Source: Massilistercora timonensis
GTDB taxonomy: Bacteria > Bacillota > Clostridia > Lachnospirales > Lachnospiraceae
Direction of reading: 5' to 3'
Assembly: GCF_900312975.1 (NCBI RefSeq)
Contig: NZ_LT990039.1
Location: 62,001 to 126,000 of the forward strand
DNA length: 64,000 nt
Part shown: positions 9,167 to 17,393 of the stretch, one piece after another
How positions within the stretch are numbered: the first letter of the stretch is position 1
Layout of the letters: the number at the start of each line of letters is the position of its first letter
Position numbers and translations under genes: made by a program
The notes under the pieces: generated by a model
What the model was told of the DNA's origin: nothing
The model's database searches: none
Seen by the model: the letters and a program-made list of their open reading frames with translations, nothing else

Positions 9167-12100
9167 GAGAACAGCAGAAGGGACTCTATAGTCCCGCATT
9201 TGAACATGACAACTGCGGGATCGGCGCCGTGGTGAACAGCCGGGGGATCAAAAGCCATCTGACGGTGGAGCGGGCGCTCCACATTGTGGAGAACCTGGAG
9301 CACCGGGCGGGAAAAGACGCAGAAGGGAAAACCGGCGACGGCGTGGGGATCCTGCTTCAGATCTCCCATAAATTCTTTTCCAGGGTCTGCAAACAGGCAG
9401 ACATCCAGCTGGGAGAAGAAGGGGAGTACGGGATCGCCCAGCTTTTCTTCCCCCAGGAGGAGCTGAAACGCAACCAGGCGAAAAAGATGTTTGAGATCAT
9501 CGTGGAGAAAGAAGGAATGGAGCTTCTGGGATTCCGTAAGGTTCCGGTCCATCCGGAGATTCTGGGACACAAAGCCAGGGAATGCATGCCTGATATCCAG
9601 CAGGCTTTTATCAAAAAGCCGGAGCAGGTGGAGAAGGGACTGGATTTTGACCGGAAGCTTTATATTGCAAGACGGGTGTTCGAGCAGAGCAACGACAACA
9701 CCTATGTGGTCTCCATGTCCAGCCGGACCATTGTGTACAAAGGCATGTTCCTGGTAGGACAGCTTCGCACCTTCTTCGGAGATCTTCAGGATCCGGACTA
9801 TGAATCGGCCATTGCCACCGTCCATTCCCGGTTTAGCACCAACACCAACCCCAGCTGGGAGAGGGCGCACCCCAACCGGTTCATCGTCCACAACGGGGAG
9901 ATCAATACCATCCGGGGAAATGCGGACAAAATGCAGGCCAGGGAAGAGACCATGGAGTCGCCCCACCTGAAGGAACAGCTCCACAAAGTGCTTCCGGTGG
10001 TAGACCGTAAGGGATCGGATTCTGCCATGCTGGACAACACCCTGGAATTCCTGGTGATGAGCGGCATGGAACTGCCTCTGGCTGTGATGATCACCATTCC
10101 GGAGCCCTGGTCCAACAACCAGACCCTGTCCCAGGAGATCCGGGATTTCTACCAGTATTACGCCACCATGATGGAACCCTGGGACGGACCGGCTTCCATC
10201 GTATTCTCAGACGGGGAGCTTTTGGGAGCGGTGCTGGACCGCAACGGCCTGCGCCCATCCCGGTATTATGTGATGAAAAACGGAGATGTGATCCTGGCTT
10301 CCGAGGTGGGAGTCCTTCCTCTGCCGGAAGAAGAGATCCTGCAGAAAGAACGGCTCCACCCGGGGAAAATGCTTCTGGTGGATACCAGAAAGCAGCGGAT
10401 CCTCTGTGATGAAGAGATCAAGGAGATCTACGCCAAGGCCCGGCCCTACGGGGAGTGGCTGGACAGCAATCTGATCCGGTTAAAGGACCTGAAGATCCCC
10501 AACATGCAGGTGGAGGAAGTGACGCCGGAGCAGAGAAGAAGACTGCAGAAGGCCTTTGGCTACACCTATGAAGAATACCGCAAATCCATCTGTGAGATGG
10601 CCTTAAACGGAAGCGAGGGCATTGCCGCCATGGGGGTGGATACTCCGCTGGCGGTGCTCTCCCAAAAGCCCCGTCCCCTGTTCGATTATTTTAAACAGCT
10701 GTTTGCCCAGGTTACCAATCCGCCCATTGACGCCATCCGGGAGGAGATCGTCACCAGCACCACGGTTTATGTGGGCAAAGACGGGAACCTGCTGGAGGAG
10801 ACGCCGGACAACTGCCAGGTACTGAAGATTGAGAATCCGATCCTGACCAGCACGGACCTTCTGAAGATCAAAAACATGAAGGAGAAGGGATTTAAGGTGG
10901 CGACGGTGCCCATCACTTATTATAAGAGCACCCGGCTTGAGAGAGCCCTTGCCCGCCTTTTCGTGGAGGTGGATAAGGCTTACAAAGACGGCGCCAATAT
11001 CCTGATCCTCTCTGACCGGGGCGTGGATGAAAACCATGTGGCCATTCCCTCTCTTCTGGCTGTGTCCGCGGTCCATCAGCACCTGGTGGACACTAAGAAG
11101 CAGACCTCTCTTTCCCTGATCCTGGAATCCGGAGAGCCCAGGGAGGTACATCATTTCGCAACTCTTCTGGGATACGGGGCCTGCGCGGTGAATCCCTATC
11201 TGGCGCTGGAATCCATCCGGGAGCTGATTGAAGAAGGGCTTCTTGACAAGGATTACTATGCGGCGGTCAATGACTACTGCCTGGCAGTGCTCCACGGCAT
11301 TGTGAAGATCGCCTCCAAGATGGGGATCTCCACCATCCAGTCCTACCAGGGGGCCAAGATTTTTGAGGCCATCGGGATCTCAGAAGAAGTGATCCACCGG
11401 TATTTTGCCGGCACAGTGAGCCGGGTAGGCGGGATCACCCTGGATGATCTTGCGGAAAATGTAGAAGCCCTTCACTCCAGGGCCTTTGATCCCCTGGGAA
11501 GGGCGGTGGATCTGACCCTGGACAGCCTGGGAAAACACAAGATGAGGAGCGGCGGCGAGGAACACCGGTACAATCCGGCCACCATCCATATGCTGCAGAA
11601 ATCCACCCGCATGGGGGACTACCGTCTCTTCCAGGAATATACCAGGATGGTGGATGAGGAGCGAAGCGGCAATCTTCGGTCCCTGATGGACTTCCGGTTC
11701 CCCCAGGAAGGAGTTCCTCTGGAAGAAGTGGAAAGTGTGGAAGAGATCGTAAAGCGGTTTAAGACCGGCGCCATGTCCTACGGGTCCATTTCCCAGGAGG
11801 CCCATGAGACTCTGGCCATCGCCATGAATCTGCTCCACGGGAAATCCAACACCGGAGAAGGAGGAGAAAGCGAGGAGCGTCTGGATTCCGCCGGGACCAA
11901 GGACGACCGGTGCTCGGCCATCAAGCAGGTGGCAAGCGCAAGGTTCGGGGTCACCAGCCGGTATCTGGTCAGCGCCAAAGAGATCCAGATCAAGATGGCA
12001 CAGGGGGCAAAGCCTGGCGAGGGCGGCCATCTTCCGGCCAGGAAGGTCTACCCCTGGATCGCGAAGACCCGGCACTCCACGCCCGGAGTCAGCCTGATCT

Positions 12101-13698
12101 CCCCGCCGCCTCACCACGATATCTACTCCATCGAGGATCTGGCTCAGCTGATCTATGACCTGAAAAATGCCAATAAATACGCCCGTATTTCCGTAAAGCT
12201 GGTCTCCGAGGCAGGAGTGGGCACGGTGGCTGCCGGCGTGGCAAAGGCCGGGGCCCAGGTGATCCTGATCTCCGGTTATGACGGCGGCACCGGGGCGGCG
12301 CCGGAAAGCTCCATCCACAACGCTGGGCTTCCCTGGGAGCTTGGTCTTGCCGAGACTCACCAGACCTTACTGAAAAACGGCTTAAGGAGCCGGGTGATGA
12401 TCGAGACCGACGGCAAGCTGATGAGCGGAAGAGACGTGGCCATCGCGGCCCTTCTGGGAGCAGAGGAATTTGGCTTTGCCACGGCGCCTCTGGTAACCAT
12501 GGGCTGTGTGATGATGCGGGTCTGCAACCTGGATACCTGTCCGGTGGGCGTGGCGACCCAGAACCCGGAACTTCGGAAAAGATTTGCCGGGAAACCGGAG
12601 TATGTGGTGAACTTTATGAGATTTATCGCCCAGGAACTGCGGGAATATATGGCGAAACTGGGTGTGAGGACCGTGGATGAGATGGTGGGAAGGACAGACC
12701 TTCTTATGCAGAAGAAGGCTCCGGAACATTCCGGGGCGGCTGCGCTGGATCTTGACGCCATCCTTAAGAACCCTTACGGGAAAGAAGGCGCCTGCGTAAC
12801 CTTCCGCCAGGAGGACGTCTATGACTTCCGGCTGGAACAGACTCTGGACCAGCGGGTGCTTCTGAAGAAGTTTGCCCCTGCGCTGAAGAAAGGGGAACCG
12901 GCTTCCGTCTCCCTGAAGGTAGGCAATACAGACCGGACCTTTGGCACCATCCTGGGTGCAGAGATCACCAGAAAGTATCCCCACGGCCTGCCGGAAGACA
13001 CCCTTACCGTCAATGGACAGGGCGCCGGGGGACAGAGCTTCGGAGCCTTTATCCCCAGGGGGCTGACCCTTAAGCTGGAAGGAGATACCAACGATTATTT
13101 CGGCAAAGGACTGTCCGGCGGCAAGCTGATCCTGTATCCGCCCAGGAACCGGAAGTATTCCGCCCGTGACAACATGATCGCCGGAAATGTGGCCCTCTAC
13201 GGCGCCACCGGCGGCAAAGCCTTTATCAGCGGGATCGCAGGGGAACGGTTCGCTGTGCGAAATTCCGGCGCTTATGCGGTGGTGGAAGGCGTGGGAGAGC
13301 ATGGCTGTGAATATATGACCGGAGGCCGCGTGGTGATCTTAGGCCCTACGGGAAAGAACTTCGCCGCAGGTATGAGCGGCGGCATCGCCTACGTACTGGA
13401 TGAACACAACACCCTTTATAAAAATCTGAACAAAGCTATGATCTCCATCGAACCGGTGGAGAGTAAGGCGGACGTCCATGAACTGAAAAGCCTGATTGAG
13501 GAGCATACGGCTTGCACCGGCTCCAGTCGTGGAAAAGAGATCCTTGAGGATTTCGAGAGCTATCTTCCCAAGTTCAAGAAGATCATTCCCGACGATTATA
13601 AGAGAATGCTGTCTCTTAGCATGAAGCTGGAGGAGCAGGGCATGACCTCGGAACAGGCACAGATGGAAGCGTTTACAGAAGTATTTTCGGAGGTGTAG
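9163..13698 (+). CDS. gltB: Glutamate synthase, large subunit
   Basis: A 1511-residue large chain of NADPH-type glutamate synthase. A short propeptide precedes Cys18 (HDNCGIGAV), the amidotransferase nucleophile. The central and FMN-binding synthase domains follow, with [49 protein letters not shown] and the iron-sulfur Cys region [13 protein letters not shown]. The C-terminal glycine-rich beta-helix domain ([27 protein letters not shown]) is complete. Ammonia released from glutamine is channelled to 2-oxoglutarate, giving two glutamates with GltD. It is translationally coupled to pyrG and followed 2 bases later by gltD. Confidence 0.97.
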   Translation: MREQQKGLYSPAFEHDNCGIGAVVNSRGIKSHLTVERALHIVENLEHRAGKDAEGKTGDGVGILLQISHKFFSRVCKQADIQLGEEGEYGIAQLFFPQEELKRNQAKKMFEIIVEKEGMELLGFRKVPVHPEILGHKARECMPDIQQAFIKKPEQVEKGLDFDRKLYIARRVFEQSNDNTYVVSMSSRTIVYKGMFLVGQLRTFFGDLQDPDYESAIATVHSRFSTNTNPSWERAHPNRFIVHNGEINTIRGNADKMQAREETMESPHLKEQLHKVLPVVDRKGSDSAMLDNTLEFLVMSGMELPLAVMITIPEPWSNNQTLSQEIRDFYQYYATMMEPWDGPASIVFSDGELLGAVLDRNGLRPSRYYVMKNGDVILASEVGVLPLPEEEILQKERLHPGKMLLVDTRKQRILCDEEIKEIYAKARPYGEWLDSNLIRLKDLKIPNMQVEEVTPEQRRRLQKAFGYTYEEYRKSICEMALNGSEGIAAMGVDTPLAVLSQKPRPLFDYFKQLFAQVTNPPIDAIREEIVTSTTVYVGKDGNLLEETPDNCQVLKIENPILTSTDLLKIKNMKEKGFKVATVPITYYKSTRLERALARLFVEVDKAYKDGANILILSDRGVDENHVAIPSLLAVSAVHQHLVDTKKQTSLSLILESGEPREVHHFATLLGYGACAVNPYLALESIRELIEEGLLDKDYYAAVNDYCLAVLHGIVKIASKMGISTIQSYQGAKIFEAIGISEEVIHRYFAGTVSRVGGITLDDLAENVEALHSRAFDPLGRAVDLTLDSLGKHKMRSGGEEHRYNPATIHMLQKSTRMGDYRLFQEYTRMVDEERSGNLRSLMDFRFPQEGVPLEEVESVEEIVKRFKTGAMSYGSISQEAHETLAIAMNLLHGKSNTGEGGESEERLDSAGTKDDRCSAIKQVASARFGVTSRYLVSAKEIQIKMAQGAKPGEGGHLPARKVYPWIAKTRHSTPGVSLISPPPHHDIYSIEDLAQLIYDLKNANKYARISVKLVSEAGVGTVAAGVAKAGAQVILISGYDGGTGAAPESSIHNAGLPWELGLAETHQTLLKNGLRSRVMIETDGKLMSGRDVAIAALLGAEEFGFATAPLVTMGCVMMRVCNLDTCPVGVATQNPELRKRFAGKPEYVVNFMRFIAQELREYMAKLGVRTVDEMVGRTDLLMQKKAPEHSGAAALDLDAILKNPYGKEGACVTFRQEDVYDFRLEQTLDQRVLLKKFAPALKKGEPASVSLKVGNTDRTFGTILGAEITRKYPHGLPEDTLTVNGQGAGGQSFGAFIPRGLTLKLEGDTNDYFGKGLSGGKLILYPPRNRKYSARDNMIAGNVALYGATGGKAFISGIAGERFAVRNSGAYAVVEGVGEHGCEYMTGGRVVILGPTGKNFAAGMSGGIAYVLDEHNTLYKNLNKAMISIEPVESKADVHELKSLIEEHTACTGSSRGKEILEDFESYLPKFKKIIPDDYKRMLSLSMKLEEQGMTSEQAQMEAFTEVFSEV

Positions 13699-13700
13699 AG

Positions 13701-15176
13701 ATGGGAAAGCCAACAGGATTTTTAGAATATGAGAGAATAGACGCGGCGCAGATCCCTCCCGCAGAGCGGATCCGCAATTTTCAGGAATTTAAAAAGCCAT
13801 TGACTTTGGAGGAGCAATCCCTTCAGGGGGCCCGGTGTATGGAATGCGGCGTTCCCTTCTGCCAGGCGGGCCAGATGATTGCAGGGATGGCTTCCGGCTG
13901 CCCCTTGCACAACCTGGTGCCGGAGACCAACGACCTGGTATACCGGGGGAAATGGAAGCTGGCCTATGAGCGCCTCTCCAAGACCCACAGCTTCCCGGAG
14001 TTCACAAGCCATGTCTGTCCGGCCCTCTGCGAGGCTGCCTGTACCTGCGGGCTGAACGGAGATCCGGTGAGTACGAAAGACAATGAGAAAGCCATCATTG
14101 AGACTGCCTGGGAAAAAGGCTGGGTAACGCCAAAGATCCCGCCTGTTCGCACCGGCAAGAAGGTCGCGGTGGTGGGTAGCGGCCCTTCCGGGCTTGCGGC
14201 TGCGCAGGAACTGAACCGGAAAGGCCACCTGGTCACCGTATATGAGAGAAGGGACCGGGTGGGAGGACTTCTCCGCTACGGGATCCCCAATATGAAACTG
14301 GAGAAATCCCTGATCGACCGGAGAGTGGCGCTGATGGAAGCGGAAGGGGTTGTTTTCCAGACCTCTGTGGACGTGGGAAAAGACGTAAAAGCAAAGGATC
14401 TTCTGAAGGAATATGACCGGGTGGTCCTGGCCTGCGGAGCGTCCAACCCAAGGGATATCAAGGTGCCGGGAAGAGACGCGGGAAATATTGCCTTTGCCGT
14501 AGATTTCCTGACTTCCGTGACCAAAAGCCTGCTGGACTCGGATCTGAAGGACGGATCCTTCCTCCCGGTAAAGGGAAAGCATGTGCTGGTCATCGGCGGC
14601 GGAGACACGGGCAACGACTGTGTGGGAACGGCGATCCGCCTGGGTGCAAGATCGGTCACTCAGCTGGAAATGATGCCAAAGCCGCCGGAAGGAAGAGCTG
14701 CGGGCAATCCCTGGCCGGAATGGCCCAAAGTGCTGAAGACCGACTACGGGCAGGAAGAAGCCATCGCCGTCTTTGGTAAGGATCCCAGGATCTACCAGAC
14801 CACGGTGACAGAATTTCTGAAGGATGAGAAGGGGAATGTGGCAAAGGCCCGGATCGTCAGCCTGGAACCAAAGAAAGACGAGAAGACCGGACGGATGAAC
14901 ATGGTGCCTGTAGAAGGGACCCAGAAGGTGGTGGAGGCCCAGCTGGTGCTGATCGCCGCCGGATTCCTGGGAAGTCAGCCGTATGTGACCGACGCCTTTC
15001 AGGTGGAACTGGATCCAAGGACCAATGTGCACACAGAACCCGGGGCATATCAGACCAGCGTGCCGGGAGTGTTTACCTGCGGGGATATGCACCGGGGCCA
15101 GTCTCTGGTGGTGTGGGCCATTACGGAGGGAAGAAAGGCCGCGGAGGCGGTGGACCACGACCTGATGGGATATTAA
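13701..15176 (+). CDS. gltD: Glutamate synthase, small (beta) subunit
   Basis: A 491-residue FAD/NAD(P)H-dependent subunit that feeds electrons to GltB. N-terminal Cys clusters for iron-sulfur centres are visible (CMECGVPFCQ, then CPALCEAACTCGL), followed by the FAD fold VAVVGSGPSGLAAAQEL at ~152 and the NADPH fold VLVIGGGDTGNDCVG at ~295. FTCGDMHRGQSLVVWAI closes the FAD domain. The ribosome site GGAGGTG lies in the last codons of gltB. The unit ends at 15176, just before a direct repeat and the glnA promoter. Confidence 0.97.
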   Translation: MGKPTGFLEYERIDAAQIPPAERIRNFQEFKKPLTLEEQSLQGARCMECGVPFCQAGQMIAGMASGCPLHNLVPETNDLVYRGKWKLAYERLSKTHSFPEFTSHVCPALCEAACTCGLNGDPVSTKDNEKAIIETAWEKGWVTPKIPPVRTGKKVAVVGSGPSGLAAAQELNRKGHLVTVYERRDRVGGLLRYGIPNMKLEKSLIDRRVALMEAEGVVFQTSVDVGKDVKAKDLLKEYDRVVLACGASNPRDIKVPGRDAGNIAFAVDFLTSVTKSLLDSDLKDGSFLPVKGKHVLVIGGGDTGNDCVGTAIRLGARSVTQLEMMPKPPEGRAAGNPWPEWPKVLKTDYGQEEAIAVFGKDPRIYQTTVTEFLKDEKGNVAKARIVSLEPKKDEKTGRMNMVPVEGTQKVVEAQLVLIAAGFLGSQPYVTDAFQVELDPRTNVHTEPGAYQTSVPGVFTCGDMHRGQSLVVWAITEGRKAAEAVDHDLMGY

Positions 15177-15200
15177 GCCCTGGGAATTGGGCCCTGGGAA
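15177..15200 (+). repeat. 10-bp tandem direct repeat upstream of glnA promoter
   Basis: GCCCTGGGAA occurs perfectly at 15177-15186 and 15191-15200, period 14, ending 2 bp before the -35 element of glnA. It begins right after the gltD stop. The position suits a protein-binding operator, but no known factor is recognised. Confidence 0.6.
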
Positions 15201-15202
15201 GG

Positions 15203-15231
15203 TTGACATTTCAAATCTGCACTGCTATAAT
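15203..15231 (+). promoter_or_regulatory. glnA promoter (consensus sigma-A)
   Basis: TTGACA (15203-15208), 17-bp spacer and TATAAT (15226-15231): both boxes match consensus exactly. The -10 box lies inside a 13-bp palindrome, TGCTAT-A-ATAGCA (15223-15235). Start predicted near 15238. So strong a promoter makes sense if control is mainly at the leader terminator. Confidence 0.85.
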
Positions 15232-15241
15232 AGCACCCATA

Positions 15242-15259
15242 AAGGACAACGGCGTTCTT
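15242..15259 (+). promoter_or_regulatory. AACGGC hexaloop hairpin in glnA leader
   Basis: AAGGAC-AACGGC-GTTCTT: a 6-bp stem with one G-U pair, closing a hexaloop with A1 and G4. It starts about 4 bases after the predicted transcript start. Bases 15251-15259 are also the 5' arm of the long terminator that follows. This is the third copy of the same plan in the window, and it lies next to the ANTAR gene. Confidence 0.72.
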
Positions 15260-15297
15260 ATTCGGGGAACCCCCGGGTAAGTGCGCCCTTTTTATTA
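15251..15297 (+). terminator. Leader terminator (attenuator) upstream of glnA
   Basis: A 17-base arm (15251-15267) pairs with 15271-15287 across a 3-base loop, with one mismatch and a few G-U pairs, then CTTTTTATT. It ends about 30 bases before the glnA start, so it must be read through for glnA expression. Confidence 0.85.
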
Positions 15298-15327
15298 ACC
15301 GGTGTACGGAGAAAGGACAGGTTGGTG

Positions 15328-16662
15328 ATGATGGGGAAATACACCAGAGAGGATATCTTACGCATGGCAGAGGAGGAAGACGTGGAATTTATCCGTCTTC
15401 AGTTTACCGATATGTTTGGTACCATGAAGAATATCGCGATCCCGTTTGGCAAGCTGGAAAAAGCCATGGATAACGAATGTGTCATCGACGCTTCTTCCAT
15501 GGAAAGCTTCTACAGAAATGAAGAGGAGGACATGTATCTCCATCCGGATCTTGATACTTTCTGCATTCTGCCCTGGCGGCCCCAGCAGGGGAAGGTGGCC
15601 AGATTTATCTGCGATATCTATAAGGCGGACGGCACGCCCTACAAAGAAAGCCCCAGGTATATCCTTCAGGAGGCGGTAAAGAAAGCAAAGGAGAAAGGAT
15701 ATACCTTTAAGGTCAATCCGGAGTGTGAGTTCTTCCTGTTCCATACCGACGACAACGGGGCGCCCACCACGCTGACCCATGAGCGGGCGGGCTTTATGGA
15801 CTTAAGTCCGGTGGACCTGGGAGAAAACGCAAGGAGAGACATTGTGCTGACTCTGGAGGAGATGGGATATGAAGTGGCTTCTTCCCATCACGAGATCGCC
15901 CCGGGGCAGCATGAGATTGATTTTACCATGTCGGATGTGATGGAGACGGCGGACAAGCTGATGACCTTCAAGGTGGCGGTGCGGACCATCGCCAAGCGCC
16001 ACGGCCTTCACGCCACGTTTATGCCAAAGCCAAAGGCGGAGGTGAATGGTTCCGGCATGCACATCAATATGGCCCTGTATCAAGACGGCAAAAATGTATT
16101 TGAAGATCCGGCCGACCGGCTGGGACTCAGCCGTGAGGCCTATGGATTCCTGGCCGGTGTCATGGAGCATATCCGGGGGATGACGGCTGTGTTCAATCCG
16201 CTGGTGAATTCCTACAAGCGGCTGGTGCCGGGATTTGAGGCGCCTTCGGATGTAACCTGGTCCGCCACCCAGAGAACGGCCCTTGTCAAAGTGTGCCGGG
16301 GAATGAAAGAAGAGAAGACCATAGAACTGAGAAGTCCGGATCCGTCGGCCAATCCTTACCTGGTGTTCGCCCTGTGCCTGGAGGCAGGGATCCACGGGAT
16401 GGAACAGGGACTGGAAGCCCCGCCGGAACTGGTGAAAAGTATCCGGGAGCTCTCGGAGGAAGAGAAGAAGGAGCAGGGGATCCAGGCGCTTCCGGAGAAT
16501 CTGAGCGTTGCGTTATTTGAGATGGAACAAGACCCCTGGGTGGAAGAGACCCTTGGAGCTTCTTTCCTGGAGCATTATAAAAAGGGAAAGAGAAAAGAGT
16601 GGAAGAGTTATATGAAGCAGGTCTCCGAGTGGGAGCTTGCCCAGTATCTGTACCAGATCTGA
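15328..16662 (+). CDS. glnA: Glutamine synthetase type I
   Basis: A 444-residue GSI of the alpha (Gram-positive) length. Family blocks seen: FTDMFGTMKNI, NPECEFFLF, SSHHEIAPGQHEIDF, NGSGMHINMAL, NPLVNSYKRLVPGFEAP and the ELRSPDPSANPYL glutamate-binding region. The E. coli-type adenylylation motif is not evident, as expected for GSI-alpha. The start at 15328 (with a second ATG directly after) sits 10 bases behind AAGGA; the upstream in-frame codons lie in the leader terminator. It is followed 35 bases later by the ANTAR regulator on the same strand. Control by transcript antitermination is inferred from the leader. Confidence 0.97.
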   Translation: MMGKYTREDILRMAEEEDVEFIRLQFTDMFGTMKNIAIPFGKLEKAMDNECVIDASSMESFYRNEEEDMYLHPDLDTFCILPWRPQQGKVARFICDIYKADGTPYKESPRYILQEAVKKAKEKGYTFKVNPECEFFLFHTDDNGAPTTLTHERAGFMDLSPVDLGENARRDIVLTLEEMGYEVASSHHEIAPGQHEIDFTMSDVMETADKLMTFKVAVRTIAKRHGLHATFMPKPKAEVNGSGMHINMALYQDGKNVFEDPADRLGLSREAYGFLAGVMEHIRGMTAVFNPLVNSYKRLVPGFEAPSDVTWSATQRTALVKVCRGMKEEKTIELRSPDPSANPYLVFALCLEAGIHGMEQGLEAPPELVKSIRELSEEEKKEQGIQALPENLSVALFEMEQDPWVEETLGASFLEHYKKGKRKEWKSYMKQVSEWELAQYLYQI

Positions 16663-16697
16663 CAGACTAAACTAAGAGAAAAGGCGGGAGGCAGTCT

Positions 16698-17252
16698 ATG
16701 AGCATCATCATTGTGGCATTACCCAAGATGGAAGATGCAAAGCGGATACGGAAGATCCTGATGAGTCACGGATTTGAACATGTGGTATCCTGTACGACTG
16801 CCTCCGCAGCTTTAATCGAGGCAAACCAGCACCAGAGGGGGTTGTTCATCAGCAGCTGCCGGCTGCCGGATATGCATTACACCCAGCTTCTGGAATGCAT
16901 GCCCCGGTATTTTGAGATGCTGCTGATCGGTTCCCCCAATGTGGTAAGCGCGGCAGGAGGCGGGATCATCGCCGTCACCATGCCGGTGAAGGTCTATGAC
17001 CTTGTCAATACCGTGGAGATGGTCCTCCATCAGGTGGAGCGCAGGTATAAGAAGGACAAAAAAGGTCCAAAGAAGAGGAGCGAGCAGGAAGAAAACTATA
17101 TCCGCAACGCCAAGTATCTTCTGATGGACCGGAATCACCTGACAGAGGAAGCCGCTTACCGGTATATCCAGAAATGCAGTATGGACAACGGGACCAATAT
17201 GGTGGAGACGGCCCAGATGATCCTGCGGCTGATCTGTGATGAGATCGAGTGA
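16698..17252 (+). CDS. ANTAR-domain antitermination regulator with a pseudo-receiver
   Basis: A 184-residue protein. Residues 1-~118 have the size and pattern of a response-regulator receiver (MSIIIVALPKMEDAKRIRKIL), but the acidic pocket is gone and the phosphorylated Asp position reads FISSC. Residues ~128-184 form an ANTAR three-helix RNA-binding domain (AKYLLMDRNHLTEEAAYRYIQK...MVETAQMIL). ANTAR proteins stabilise hexaloop hairpins in leader RNAs and so prevent terminator folding. Its location after glnA, and three hexaloop leaders within 9 kb, make it the likely regulator of glnA, glnN-purF-asnB and pyrG-gltBD. I recall a similar clostridial protein beside nitrogen genes being called NitR, but cannot check. 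How it senses nitrogen without phosphorylation is unknown. Confidence 0.9.
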   Translation: MSIIIVALPKMEDAKRIRKILMSHGFEHVVSCTTASAALIEANQHQRGLFISSCRLPDMHYTQLLECMPRYFEMLLIGSPNVVSAAGGGIIAVTMPVKVYDLVNTVEMVLHQVERRYKKDKKGPKKRSEQEENYIRNAKYLLMDRNHLTEEAAYRYIQKCSMDNGTNMVETAQMILRLICDEIE

Positions 17253-17264
17253 TACCAAAAGACA

Positions 17265-17301
17265 GAAGAGTCGGGACGAATCCCCGGCTCTTCGTTTTTT
17301 A
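17265..17301 (+). terminator. Terminator after the ANTAR gene
   Basis: AGAGTCGGG (17267-17275) pairs with CCCGGCTCT (17283-17291), one G-U pair, then TCGTTTTTT. It closes the glnA-ANTAR unit. Confidence 0.85.
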
Positions 17302-17313
17302 TCCATATAATCA

Positions 17314-17343
17314 TTGCGTCAAAGTGGCAAACAGTGCTAAAAT
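17314..17343 (+). promoter_or_regulatory. Putative promoter for the radical SAM gene
   Basis: TTGCGT (17314-17319) and TAAAAT (17338-17343), 18 bp apart, between the terminator and the gene at 17394. Moderate match only. Confidence 0.45.
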
Positions 17344-17393
17344 AGAAACTGCTGTATGTAAAAGGAGATCATTTATCCAAAAAAGGAGACAGA

